DNA of 64,000 bases from Portunus trituberculatus (taxonomy: Eukaryota > Arthropoda > Malacostraca > Decapoda > Portunidae), in contig NC_059272.1 in the NCBI RefSeq assembly GCF_017591435.1, forward strand, positions 6,194,535 through 6,258,534, in the 5' to 3' direction. The notes beneath the pieces were generated by a model. It saw only the letters and a program-made list of their open reading frames with translations, made no database searches and was not told the DNA's origin. The position numbers and the translations under genes were made by a program. Positions within the stretch are counted from its first letter, which is position 1; each line of letters starts with the position of its first letter. Positions 35,304-46,832 of the stretch are shown here, in pieces.

Positions 35304-37685
35304 ATGTAATGTTTGATAAAGATGGGATGATTGACATAGTCTCAGACCATAACATGCTGGTGCTAGAATGTAAGTTGAATGGAAGAGATGGAAGAAATGC
35401 CAAGGTCAAGAGGAAAAAGTGGAGGTTGAAGGATGCAGGATGGGAGAATTTCCAGATGGACTTGAGCGAGAGAAGATGGGAGGATGAGAGCCTGACTGGT
35501 GTGGATGAACTGAATGACAGATTTGTAGAGAATGTGAAGAACGCAGCAGCCAGTCAGATAGGGTATGTAAGAACAGGTGCTAGAAAGCATAGAAGTAGGC
35601 CATGGTGGAATGATGAGATTAGAGATGCTAGGAAGGAAAGGAAGAGACTGAATAGGGTGTGCAGACATTTAAGAAAGAGGAGACATGAGAGTGAAGAGGC
35701 TGAAAGTGAATACCTGAATGCATGAACAGCATATGTGAGTCAGCAGCGAGTGACAAAGCGAAAGATAATGAATGCTAAAGTTACATGTGAGAAAAGTGTG
35801 ATTCAGTCCCTTAGAGAGAAAGGTGTGGAAGGTGGTCATGAATGGTACAAATTCCTGAGGGGTGAGGGGATGCCTGACAGTGAGAATGTGGAGAGCCTGA
35901 AGGTGAATGGGGCAGTGGTGATTGATAAGGAAGAAATGAGAAGGGCAATACATAAAACAGTTTTGGGAAGAGATTAGAGGTGTAGGTGAGGTCTTTGATG
36001 TGGGTGAAGGACATGTGTCACTGGAGAGAAAGGATGCAGACGAGTTGAATGAAAGGATCAGCAGGGAGGAGATGGAGAAATGTGTAAAGAAGCAGAAGAA
36101 TGGGAAGGCAGCAGGGCCAGATGAGATACCATATGAATTGTACAAAAAAGGAGGAGAGGTTGTGATTGATAGGATGACTGAGTTGTTTAACCAGGTGTGG
36201 GAGGAGGAGAGAGTGCCGAGAATGTGGAATGAATGCAGGGTGACCTTGCTGCATAAGGGAGGGTACAAGAGTAAGAATGAGTTGAAAAACTACAGGCCGA
36301 TTGCATTAGTTAACACAGTAGGAAAAGTGTTCAGTGTGGTTTTGAATGAGAGATTGTGTAAATGGATTGAGAGAGTTGGAGTGTTAGGTGAAGAGCAGAA
36401 TGGGTTCCGTGTGGACAGGAGAGCTGAAGACAATATGTTTGTGGTGAATGAATTGATTGAGAGAAAGAAGAAAGATGGTAGTAAATTATACTTAGGTTTT
36501 CTAGACATAGAGAAAACATATGATAGGGTAAATAGAGAAATGCTAGGTAGAGTGCTAGAAAAGATTGGGCTAAGTGCAAGATAGTTAACATAGTGCGAAG
36601 TATGTATGTGGATACAAGAACTAAGTATAAACTAGATGTAGAGACAGATTGGGTGAAGAGTGAAAGAGGAGTTAGGCAGGGTTGCATATTATCACCAACC
36701 CTCTTAAGCTTATATACAAAGGAACTGGCTGCTAGATTGAGGAGAATGAATGCAGGTGTAAATGTGGGTAATGATGAGATATGTGTGCTCTTGTATGCAG
36801 ATGTTGTTGTTGTTATGAGTGAGTCGGCAGAAGAGCTTCAGAGTTTGTTTGATGTTGTAGATGGGTATGGAAGAGACTTTAGAGTGGGGTTTAGCATTGA
36901 AAAGAGCAAGCAAGGTAATGGTTGTGAATGGGTCAGAGGATGAGAGGAACTCAGTGTGGAGACTAGGTGAGAACGAGATGCAACAGACAGATGAATACAA
37001 GTACCTGGGGATGTGGATGAGTCCGGTTGGCTGCGTGAAAACAAAGAATGAGAAGATAAGCATGGTGAGTCAGTGGGTAGGTCAGCTAGGAAGTGCAGCA
37101 AGGATGAGAGCGAGTAAATATGACGTGCTGCCAGAAGTTTGGAAGAGCGTGGCTGTTCCGAGCATCATGTATGGTATGGATGTGATTGCATGGAATGAGA
37201 GTGAACTAGAAAAGTTAGAAATAGGGCAGAATAGAGTTGCAAGAATGGCACTTAATGCACCTAGATACACAGCAGTAGAGGCTCTTAGGGGAGACATGGG
37301 TTGGAGCACTTTTAGAGAAAAGTATGTAAAAGTGACCCTACAGTATAAGGCTAGGTTAGAGCAAATGAATGATGCTAGAATAGTGAGAAAAGTGTTTCTA
37401 TGGAATGTCAGGAGTAGCAAGTGGGGGAAAAAGTGTGTCAGGATGGTGGTGAAGAGTGGTCTAATAGCTAGTTGGGCTTTTCAGCAGGAAGGCACTTAGA
37501 GAATGACTGGAGTATGATTGTAAAAATGGAGAGGGTAGAGAATTGGGTGTAAGGAAGTGGAGGAGTGAGATAGACAGAGTAGTGAAAGGTGTGGGACTGA
37601 GTGACTGGAGGAATAGGATTGAGCAAAAGAGTACCTTGGAATGGTATAGAGAAAGAGGCCCCAATGTATGAAAAGTGGTATGTGT
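35304..37685 (+). pseudogene. LINE F: endonuclease tail and reverse transcriptase of a non-LTR element
   Basis: This is a second LINE lineage, sense on plus. It starts in the endonuclease end (IDIVSDHNMLVLECKLN) and passes a basic linker (SRPWWNDEIRDARKERKRLN). The RT carries GKAAGPDEIPYELYKKGG, LKNYRPIALVNTVGKVFSV, QNGFRVDRRAEDNMFVVN and LGFLDIEKTYDRVNREML, then ERGVRQGCILSPTLLSLYT and LLYADVVVVMSES. The catalytic box reads Tyr-Ala-Asp-Val, so the second essential Asp is gone. The thumb and C-terminal part (YKYLGMWMSPVG, IMYGMDVIAWNESELEKLE) run to about 37680 over frame breaks at 35725, 35977, 36585, 36940 and 37500. The RQGC..SP signature sets it apart from the A-E family. Clade not assigned. 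Confidence 0.85.
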
Positions 37686-39164
37686 CACCTGTAGCATCAA
37701 GATCAAGGTCAAGGGTGCAATGGCTCCACCTCACTGTTCCTGCAACTGACATACCTCATCATTATGCACCTTGACCAGGCACAAGTTGGCTTCAGGGACG
37801 AACTGTACTTCATACCGGCACTGTTCTTCACGGACGACAGACTACTGCTAGCACACAGTGAAAATGAGGCACAGAACATGATTGCCACTCTAACAGAAGC
37901 TGCAAACTCCTGTGGCTTAAAAATCAATAAAGACAAAAGCTTTATTTTGGTATACAACCAAGCCACAAACCTTGACACCATAAATGGCATCAAAATCACA
38001 AATAAAACCAAATATCTCGGCATTACCATCATAGACAGGAGAAACTGCCTTACAAGTTATGCAAATGACAAAATCTCAGAAGCGAAAAGACTGAGCAACA
38101 CCATTGCTGCAGTGATAGCAAAAAGCTCCAACAGAGTCTTGATAGGGAAGACAAACTGGAAACAAGTGGCGCTACCGAAAATCCTATATTGTCAAGGAGT
38201 CATCCCATACACCAATAACAACCTGCAACACCTACAAAGAGCAGAAAATGTAGCATTCAGGACCATTCTCCGAGTACCAAAATACACAGCAAACAGGCAA
38301 CAGCTTCTTAAAAGGAGAAATAGGATCAACATCTATGATAAACAGAGACATCAAGGCTAAACTGACATACATCAGATACATCATGGCAAGCTCAAATAAT
38401 GATCTACTCAAATTATGTTTACTGCACAGAATTGAACACAACACAGACAAATGGACCACAACAGTCAAAAAATACCTACAATTACTGGACATGAACATTT
38501 ACACACTGGCAAACACTACACAATACAACATTACACAAATCTTGAAAACTAAAGACTCACAGGAATGGAGACAAGAAATGGAACACAAAGAAACACTTAC
38601 ACTCTACAGAACTTACAAGACAGAAGTCAGGGAAATTGATTTCTATGAAAATGATGAAGCCACCAACATCCTCATATGCTGTCGCAGCAACACACTCAAA
38701 TTAAATTATAGGAACAGACACACAGATAGAAACACACACTGGACACAATGCAACACCCAGCATGATGAAACAATTGAACACTTCCTATTACAATGCAATG
38801 CATACACTCACATCAGATACAGCTTACATTTCCTACATAACAACACAACCACAGACTCACAGAAACTAGCCCATTTTCTGCTGTTGTCCAATTTATGTAA
38901 CATAACAGAGAAAAAGAATTGTTTATTGCAGATGCGGAAGCAGAGACGCTAACTTCCCCAGTTTACAGAGCAATCACTGCAACAAAACCAAACCCAGAGG
39001 GGTGACCAAACTACCCACAATGCAGCATCAACTTCTAAAACACCCATCACCATTACAAAGGTGTACCCCAACACTTCATCGACGAATGAAAGGATGATTG
39101 AGGCTGTGAAAGAGTTCCTGGAGAGAATGTGGCGTGCTAGATGCAGGAATTAGTGGTGTGCAAG
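37686..39164 (+). pseudogene. LINE G: C-terminal reverse transcriptase fragment with terminal Cys/His motif
   Basis: This fragment of a third LINE lineage begins with an RT palm segment: FFTDDRLLLAHSE (catalytic Asp pair present), GLKINKDKSFILVYN and TKYLGITIIDRR. It continues through a thumb region (KQVALPKILYCQGVIPYT) and a frame change near 38340 to a C-terminal domain ending CNTQHDETIEHFLLQC, a Cys-His-Cys arrangement seen at the end of several LINE polyproteins. Everything upstream of the palm is missing and the endonuclease is absent. The last 80 bp (39085-39164) repeat the RMIEAVKEFLERMW-type segment of 35104-35165. Confidence 0.8.
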
Positions 39165-39399
39165 ATGTTGTTGTTGTTGTTGAGGGCTGCCAGGTTCCCC
39201 TGGAGGGGCCCTATGGACCCTGGCGATGTCCTGTGAGACGCTCAAAGGCATGACAGTTGTCTCGTCTTCTTCAGGAAGACACAGGTGAGGTGTAGAACGG
39301 CATGTTGTTTTGTGGGGTGGACACCCACTGCAGCCAGCAGAGTGGGCAGGTTAAGAGTGGGAACTCCGAAAGCGATAAGTTGTGCTCATAGCATAATGA

Positions 39400-42300
39400 G
39401 TTAGGAATGGAAGCAGGGACACTGTAGTAAAAAATGTTCTATGGTCTCTGGGATGGACCTGCACCAGGGGCAGTGGGGATCTGGCACCAGGCGGAGGCAG
39501 TGCAGGTGTGCGTTGAGTGTGGTGTGGCCCAGACGGAGATGGGTAAGCGCTACATCTAGGGCGCGCGACTGTTGCCTCACCCACGGCTATGGGGAGGAAT
39601 TGTGGCAATATTGGCCCATGGAGGTCATGTGGAGGCCAGTGGCAAGGGTGGTGTCGGAGATCGAGTGGCATACTCGTGATATGAGGCGCTTAGCGGTGGA
39701 GAGTGGCAGAGGGAAGGGGGTAATGTTTACTTCTGATAGGGCCATCTTGGCGGCAGTGTTGGTGACCTCGTTACCCCGGATACCTGTGTGGGAGGGAACC
39801 CACTGGAGGGTTAATTCCCAGCCTTCGGTGTGAAGATGGATGAGGATCCTCTGGGTGGCATGGACGATGGCGGTGGAGAAGGATGGGTGACAGGAGAGGA
39901 GGAGGTGGAGTGAGGAGAGGGAGTCAGTGTAGATTACTGCTTTGCCCTTGGTATGACAGACCTGCAGGTGGTTGACAGCCTGGTGAAGGGCATACAGCTC
40001 TGCTGTCAGGACATAAGTCTCTGGTGGGAGTCGCCATGTCCTGCAGATGGATGTGGCGGGGTCGTAGATGGCTGCAGCGGTAGAGGGTGGTGATGGAGAG
40101 TGGGAGCCATCTGTGTAGAGCTTGACGTGGTGTTTAAACAATGTCTTGTCCCTCTGATGGAAGAGTAGTGATGCTAATCTGCTTGAAGAGTGCCAGTTGG
40201 GGAGGCCAGGAAGGTGTAAGGTGAACATGGGGGAGAGGTCCAGCCATGGTGGGATGGGAGAGTGTGGGCTAATGAGCTGTGGAGGTGGTGGTGGTAAGCC
40301 CAGGATGTTGAGGATTTGTAGGGGTCTGACAAGGAGGGGTTGCCGTGATCCAGGGAGCCATACAGGAGTGTGTTGGTCCACCCCAGAGGTGGAATAGAGG
40401 GTAGCGAGGGAGTGAGACTGGGGTAAGCTCAGAATGTGGTGGTAATGCTGGCACAAAGTCTCTCTTCTGTGAATAGATAAAGGGAGGATTGCACTCTCTG
40501 CATGTAGAGAGACGAGTGGAGAGGATTTCATGGCTCCCAAGGAGATCCTGAGTGCAGCATTCTGGATGGGACCCAATTTGTTGAGGAGGGAGCGTGCTGC
40601 TGAGCTGTAGATACTGCTGCCATACATTAATTTGGGTCTGATGGTGGTCAAGTAGTATCAAAGAGGAAGATCATGGTTGGCTCCCCATCTGACTCCAGCA
40701 ATCTTTTTCAGAATATCAAGACATTTATTGCAGGCAGTGCATACATGGTCTATGTGTCTGACCCAAGAAAGATGAGGACCATCTAGGCGTAGACCCAGGA
40801 AGGTGTGCGTCCTGGAGTAGGGGACACCCTGTCCACACAGTGATGTAGTAGGTGAGGATGGGAGGTGTTTCAGGGTGAAGCACATAAGTGTGCTCTTAGG
40901 AATACTAACTGTCAGGCCCCAGGTGGTTACCCAGTCACTCAAGGCAGCTGCAGCTTCGTTCATGTTGGTCTGGGCCATGGCCAGTGTCGGTGCACGGCTG
41001 ACTATGGTGATATCATCGGCATATATGAGGAGTTGCGAGTGGAGGGGGATGTGGAGGTCAGACAGGAGGATGTTGAAGAGGAGGGGGCTGAGGATGGAGC
41101 CTTGTGGGATGCCTCTGCAGATGGGGTGGGAGGTTGATAAGGAGGCACCCACTGCCACTTGATAAGAGCGGTGGGAGAGGAAGTCTCGGATCCAAGCGAG
41201 GGTGGTACCAGCAATGCCCAGTTTGGCCAGCTTGTAGATGATTCCCTCGTGAGGTGCCGAGTCAAATGCACCCTCCAGGTCTATGAAGAGGGCGAGCATG
41301 ACCTGACGTTGGCGGTATGTGTCACTAATGTGAAATTCCATTTGGCTCAGGACATCGATGGTGCCTCTACAAGGTCGGAAGCCACATTCCTCCTCCCTCA
41401 GCAAGTGCTGCTCCTCGAGCCACCAGGTGAGACGCGTAGTCACAAGATGCTCTATCAGTTTCCCGATGCAGGACAGGAGTGCAATGGGCTGGTATGCAGA
41501 TGGAAGAGTTGGATCCTTGCCTGGTTTGTGGATGGGAACAAGTACGGAGGGTTTCCAACATGTAGGGTAAGTTCCCATCGTTCAGCTGGTGTTATAGAGA
41601 AGAAGGCCACCCAGGAGGGGAGGAGTGAGGTGGGTTAAAAACTCATAGGGGGATGGTGTCGAGTCCTGATGCCTTGCCAGTGTGCAGTGTGGCTAGGGCC
41701 TCTTTCAGTTCTTGTTGGGTGAAAGGCTGGGTGAGTTGCAGATGACCTGGAGAGGTAGTGGAGGTGGTGATAATGTGGTGTAGGTCGGGTGGAGGTTGTA
41801 GGGTTGGGAGGATGCTCAGTTTCTGGTGGTAGTGATGTGCCAGCAGTTCCACCTTCAGAGCATCATCGAGTGGGGCCTGGGCTCCATCCGTCAGAGGTAA
41901 GGGTTGACGAGCCCTCTTACCCTCCATGGAGTGCAGGAAAGCTCATGTTCTCTTGGTGGAGGAAGAGAACGAAAGGGAGGAGCAGTGAGAGGCCCATGCA
42001 CTCCTCTGAGCCTTGAGGATGGTTTTAGCACAGACTGCATCAAGGCGACGATATTCCCTGCCAGCCTCAATTGTAGGTGTTCCCCTCCACCTGGACCAAG
42101 CCCTCCAACGGGCCTGCACTGCCTGGGCACACTCATCACTCCACCAAGGTTTCCTGGGGCAGCAAGGTTTGGAGCGGGTGACTTGGTGAAAGGCAGCTTT
42201 GCCCGCTGCCTCTAGTGTGCACTGGAAGGATACTGCAGCTTCTTCTAGTGGGAAGGTGGAAGTCTCTGGGGAGGGCTGAAGGGCTTCCCTGTACTGGGGC

Positions 42301-42984
42301 CATGCAGAGGGCTGTAGCTTCCATTGGGGCAAACTGTTGGGGGTGCTTGTGGGATGGAGGCCAGAACAGGTTGCTCCCCATGTAGGGACCAGTGGAGAAA
42401 GTAGAGTTGTGGAAAGCTGGGTCCCCGAGGAACAGATCCAGGACCAAGGAAGCTCCAGTGTGGGGATGAAATCTGGTAGCGAGGCCAGGAGGGCTCAGTA
42501 GGGACAGGTGAGGAGAATCCATTAGGATTTGGAACAGGGCAGTACCTGAGGTGTTTCTGTGGTGTAGTGGCAGGTCCAGTTCCCAGCACTGGTGATGGGC
42601 ATTAAAGTCACCCATGATAAGCACAGGAGGGGGAAGGGAAGTGTTGAAGTGATCAAGTTCTTGATGTGTAGCACCACCTGGGTTATAAATGACAGCCAGT
42701 TGTGTTGTAGCCTAACCCTGCTAGCAACAACCTCCAGACGACCAGCAGGCCAGTGAGGGAGGGAAAAGCTCATCACACAAGGCTAGGAGGACACCCCCGC
42801 CACGTCCCTGAGGACGGTCCGTCCTAAGGATGGTATAGCCTGGAAGCTTGAGTGTAAGGTGAGGTGGCAACCAGGTCTCACACAACCCGACCACCGAGGG
42901 AAGTGTGTCCCGGAGGTGCGACTGAAGCTCGGCTGTCTTCCTGGGGAGAGACCTGGCATTCCAGGGGAGAAAGGTAAGGGCCAT
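39400..42984 (-). pseudogene. LINE H ORF2: endonuclease, reverse transcriptase, RNase H
   Basis: It starts MALTFLPWNARSLPRKTAEL at 42984; LPSVVGLCETWLPP has the endonuclease Glu. A frame change follows near 42720, then LIMGDFNAHHQCWELD and LVLDLFLGDP. The linker has PWWSDECAQAVQARWR. RT (40658-41578) is one open frame: FGSETS-type breaks are absent and PSAYQPIALLSCIGKLIEHL, ECGFRPCRGTIDVLSQ, LFIDLEGAFDSAPHEGI, RGIPQGSILSPLLFNILLSD and IYADDITIVS are visible with both Asp. RNase H (39587-40651) has KLYTDGSHSP, LTAELYALHQAV, IYTDSLSSLHLLL and SHTGIRGNEVTNTAAKMA; the last Asp reads Asn. A shifted frame ends with CPWCRSIPETIEHFLLQC. Breaks near 39585, 40655, 41640 and 41935 inactivate it. Confidence 0.87.
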
Positions 42985-42986
42985 TA
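42982..42986 (-). promoter_or_regulatory. Overlapping stop/start TAATG between ORF1 and ORF2 of LINE H
   Basis: On the element strand the ORF1 stop TAA shares its last A with the ORF2 start ATG. Such UAAUG junctions allow translation of a second ORF by termination and reinitiation in SART1-type LINEs (known for that family; inferred here). Confidence 0.7.
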
Positions 42987-43840
42987 TTGAAGGAAAGTGG
43001 TAAGTAGTTTGGAGAGAGTGGGCCACAGGGTAGTGAGGATTACAGGCACAGAAGTGCCCATTTGGTACAGTTGGTAGGCATCCCGGAGAAGGGTGAAGAC
43101 TTCGGAAAGAACCTCCTCAGTGCGTAGAGGAGGAGTAGGGCTAGGTGTTGAGCAGGTGGGGTCTGCAGGGCGGGCAGGCTGCCTTGGGGGCATGGTGGGC
43201 ATGGGATGAGGTGAGCCGCCAGGACGGGAAGAACGTCCCATCCCCGAGTCTTGGTGGTGTGAGGGGGAATGTGGCTGGTAGACTTCAGCTACAACAGTGT
43301 GGTGAGTAGAGCCGTCTATTTGCATCGAGAGCGTCGGGGTTGGTGGAGGTAGTTGGTATCCATGAGGTTTCGGGCGAGGCTGACGACGGTACCTAGTGGG
43401 ACAGGTTCGGGAGTAATGGTAATGTCATCAAGCACGATGTCATCCTCATTCTGAGGGTCCTGAAGGGCAGAAAACCTGTTTCTTATGGTGATGGCAGAGA
43501 AAGAGACACCTGACTGGACTTGCCTTACTGGTGGAAGGTGAGGCCTGGTCAAAGTGGCAGATGCAGGTGAAGTGTGGTTGGGGCTGTGTGGAGAAGGTGC
43601 AGGTGGAGTATGGCTTGTCCTGAGAAGTGCATGTGGTTTCTGTAGGGCGATGTTTCGTATTTCTTTGTTTATGGCGTGGAGGGGCTTGCCGTCTTGTGCC
43701 ATGGTTGTGTAAACCTGCTGGTCATGGCGATTGAGGGGGCAGTACGATGACCTAGGACCATGTGCCCCCACACTGGAAGCAGTGGTATGGCCTAGTGCAG
43801 GTGGTGTCCTTGTTCTGCTTGTAGGAGTGGGGCTAAATGT
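42984..43840 (-). pseudogene. LINE H ORF1: Gag-like protein, C-terminal part
   Basis: This is the C-terminal region of the RNA-binding ORF1 protein. A zinc-knuckle remnant (TCTRPYHCFQCG, about 43775-43810) is broken by one extra G in a G run near 43768. Past the shift, the frame carries PRSSYCPLNRHDQQ. The rest is Pro/Ser/His-rich (TPPAPSPHSPNHTSPAS) and ends in a hydrophobic helix (TTLWPTLSKLLTTFLQ). A frame change lies near 43320. The stop codon overlaps the ORF2 start. Confidence 0.72.
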
Positions 43841-45215
43841 GGTTTTACGGCACCTTAAACTTTACTTTTTTTCAGAAAACGCAGACTTTGGTTAATTTGG
43901 GTTTCCCTGACCAATCAAACCAAAATAAACTTAATCTAGGTTAACCTAACACTAAAACTAACCAAATAGTACCATATATCAAGTCGATCTGGCACCTTTA
44001 CATAATGTTATACTACAGGTCTACCTTGCAGATAAATTGACCTTCCTAAACTATTACTTAGCTTGGCCCAATGTCGCCCTGTGTCACTAAGTAATAGATT
44101 GTAAAATAAGTTTTATCTACAGTAAAATTAATAAAACAATTCAAACATTGAAAACACCACCAACTTCATGCATTTCAACAAAAACAAGCTGTTAGTTCTT
44201 ACTTTTTTTTTCTCTCTACTCACCTGTTTCACCACTGTATCAGATGAATAATTGCTTCTAAAGCACTAATGGTACCTGTCCAACAACCTACAGTCCTGCT
44301 TCAAACATTGGAACAAAAGAAACAAAACTAACTGCTACTCATGGGGACTGCACATACTCCCAAAAACAATATGTTCAATGATGATGTGAATATTTCGTAG
44401 CCAAGGGACTCAGGGAGGCCAGACAGGATTCCTGATTCAGGGATAGCCTCTTCCTCCACCATGTTGTGCAGGAGACTGACACTATGTAGTAAGCATGAAC
44501 AACAACATACCTACACAAATAATGTAGTTTAATACTACTGAATATTCTATTGATATAAAAGCTAAAAACATAACACCTTAAATAATCTCAATTTTAAAAC
44601 ATAAAATAATATCTAAAATGTCACACATAGTAAGCTGTTCAAATGGAATGCTCGTCACTGGGTGGAAGCACTAAGCAGTCAACCATGATCATTTTGTTAC
44701 AAAACGATTATGTTTTATCTTTTGTATCAGTAAAATATTCTACAGTAATAAACTATATTATTGTGTAGGTACATTATTCTTTCTACTTACTACAGTGTCA
44801 GTATGTGTAGTTCTCATCAGTAGCAGTTCCTGGTTTTTACCGTGTCCTAACATGTAAACACAGCCCTTAAGCCAAGTCCAGTAGCAGTTTTCCCGTATGT
44901 TGATGTTAGTGGTGCAAATGTATTTGAAAGTTGATATTTCATATCTATCTCATAAGTCGACTACTAGTTTTAACCATAAAAAAGACCTCAAAAACTTGAG
45001 TTATAGGCTGCAATATAAAGTAATACCAGAGCACACGACAAAAAAGACTTCATAGACATGAAGTACAATGAATATACTAGCACAACATGCAGCCATGCCA
45101 TGTGGTGCTGGGTGTGTCCACATTGCCAGCTTCACCCTGCACAGTAGCATTAAAAAGTCTGTTTCAATTCCGGAATCGTCACAGCCACCCATCGTTCCCC
45201 CTGAAATTCTCTTTA
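43841..45215. other. AT-rich non-coding interval
   Basis: No gene recognised. AACCTAA-rich words occur around 43920-43970. On the minus strand AAACAG/GTGAGT at about 44223 looks like a splice donor, but no coding exon precedes it. Confidence 0.4.
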
Positions 45216-45443
45216 TCAATTTTTATGCCAACTTTCTAGCTTCTGCACATAACACTTCATAAAGGCTGCATCTAATGCAGCATATTTTCCACTCCTTACA
45301 TTTTTTCCTGGTGCATCTTTTCCACTTTTACTTGATGATGCATCCTCACAGTATTTGGCAGAATATTCTACCAGCTTATCTTTTGATTTACTTAAGTCTG
45401 ACACAGTTTGCTTGGCCATACCATACTCCTCACAAACACTCAT
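45216..45443 (-). pseudogene. Tigger-like transposase fragment
   Basis: This 75-residue piece of a pogo/Tigger transposase has the second half of the CENP-B N-terminal HTH (SVCEEYGMAKQTVSDLSKSK), followed by KLVEYSAKYCED and the start of the second DNA-binding domain (RSGKYAALDAAFMKCYVQKL). The N-terminal part and the whole DDE nuclease are missing. It belongs to a different subfamily from the fragment at 5535-5954. CCGTATTTGACGGCATATAG next to its 5' side (45452) may be a foreign transposon terminus that truncated it. Confidence 0.75.
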
Positions 45444-45479
45444 ATAACTACCGTATTTGACGGCATATAGGAGACACTG

Positions 45480-45729
45480 GCATATTTTTTATTTATCATT
45501 ATTATTATTATTATTATTTTTATTTATTTTTTTTTTTTACGGTAAGGCCTATAGCGCCTGTAGGCACACTTGAAGAGTGTATGGGAAGCGCTGTTCAGCT
45601 TCCGCCCATTAATGGCGCAGGCAATTTGATTTATAGTGGTACCCATATTAGGGCCCATAAAACCACCCAAGCTCATCTTGAGTGTAACCACCTAGAACCT
45701 GGGTATCATGGTGATATGTAGGTAACTTT
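45480..45729. repeat. Probable dispersed repeat
   Basis: A T-rich run is followed by non-coding sequence with CCTATAGCGCCTGTAGGCAC and GAAGCGCTGTTCAGCTTCCG stem-like words. It has the look of a repeat 3' region, but no partner copy is present in this window. Confidence 0.35.
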
Positions 45730-45811
45730 AGGCGTTTTCAGTAGCACTTTGCAAAAGGCGAACGGTCCATAAGTGTTCGCTTTTGGAGTGAACGCATCTA
45801 CTGAAAACGAT
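45730..45811. mobile_element. 82-bp hairpin MITE with AGGCGTTTTCAGTAG ends
   Basis: The left end AGGCGTTTTCAGTAGCAC faces the right end GCATCTACTGAAAACGA as an inverted repeat. The interior (AAAAGGCGAAC and GTTCGCTTTT) is also self-complementary, so nearly the whole element folds into one hairpin. The ends match those of the 913-bp element at 59322-60234. Confidence 0.7.
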
Positions 45812-46832
45812 AGTAACACTGTCAAACGAATGTCCGTCGTCGCCCGACGGAAAAACTATTGTACTCTTAAGTCGCAGCCCCGCTGCCCGCAGGATCACGC
45901 CAAGCTGAGATGTATAGCCTCATTCCACCGTAATATTAAGATATTATTATGGGAATGGGATAATTGAAGGCAAGGCTCAAATAAAACATTACACATTTAA
46001 TTTCTTGTCACAGACGTCACAGGTAAATCTGTTAAGTGTAAAAAAAACTTTGGTAATTCTTTATAACAAGTCTGTCCCTCCCTTCCCCTCCATCCCCCCC
46101 AAACAAGCTTGGGGGCCTGTGGGGAATCGGGGGTTTTGGTGGGAAAAAAAAAAACGCAATATGAGCATTAAAAAAAAAAGAATCACGGAATTTTTCAATA
46201 ATATTTCAAGTTTTTCCAACCTAATCTAACAACCTAATTTCTAATATAACTTAACTGGACCCCGCCTGCTAGGGCATTAAACTAACCTAATGTAACTTAG
46301 TCCCCCGTGGACCCCTCCGCTAGGGCATTAACCTAAGCTAACCTAATCTAATTGTGGGGGCTGCGTCTCCCCTGGAGCCCAACCACGCTAAGGCATTAAC
46401 CTATCATAACCTAACCTAAGCTATCCTATACGGAGGGGAGGCCTCTCGAATGGCAGCGCGTGATTGGAGGGATTAGCTCTATAGATACACCATGAAATCC
46501 TTATATGCCGCTACCCACAAATCCCTGTTTATACCCACAAATCTGTTATAAACAATTGAAAATCATTTCAGTGTTTACTCTTGACTGGTGCTGAGCTCGC
46601 TGGACTTAGAAACTGACGGCCAAACTAGACGCTTGCGGCTCAATTATTTTATGTTTACGGCAAGGTCACCAAGCCTTCTACAGTACATATGTGAGTTTCG
46701 TGTTTGTACGTGAAACGGACCTTTAAAAAGATTAACTAAATTGTTTTATAATACGTGAGCGCCTATGGCGGTGTTGAGACCAAATAATAGAGGTGAATAG
46801 AGCCCTTAAGATCCCAGGTATCACTTCCCCTG
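45812..46832. other. Non-coding interval
   Basis: No gene seen apart from the short tandem repeat at 46254-46440. Confidence 0.45.
46254..46440. repeat. Degenerate ~65-bp tandem repeat with CCTAA words
   Basis: Three diverged units each contain GCTAGGGCATTAA (or GCTAAGGCATTAA), then AACCTAA-rich sequence and a C-rich spacer. Confidence 0.7.

Larger units (their letters stand above)
39172..43840 (-). mobile_element. LINE H: I/Jockey-type retrotransposon with RNase H
   Basis: About 4.7 kb, right to left: ORF1 with CCHC motif, an overlapping TAATG junction, ORF2 with endonuclease, RT, RNase H and a C-terminal Cys/His motif, then a 3' tail of CAA repeats (39172-39192 read on the element strand). 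It is GC-richer than the surrounding LINEs. The 5' end fades at about 43840 within ORF1. Confidence 0.87.

Noticed and set aside
35669..37752. Minus-strand frames opposite LINE F
   Set aside because: Antisense shadows; RT motifs are on the plus strand.
40865..42215. Plus-strand frames across LINE H
   Set aside because: Antisense of a GC-rich coding region; the minus strand carries all RT, endonuclease and RNase H motifs.
44200..44420. A minus-strand exon ending at the donor-like AAACAG/GTGAGT near 44223
   Set aside because: No open frame with coding character precedes it; one donor-like word is expected by chance.
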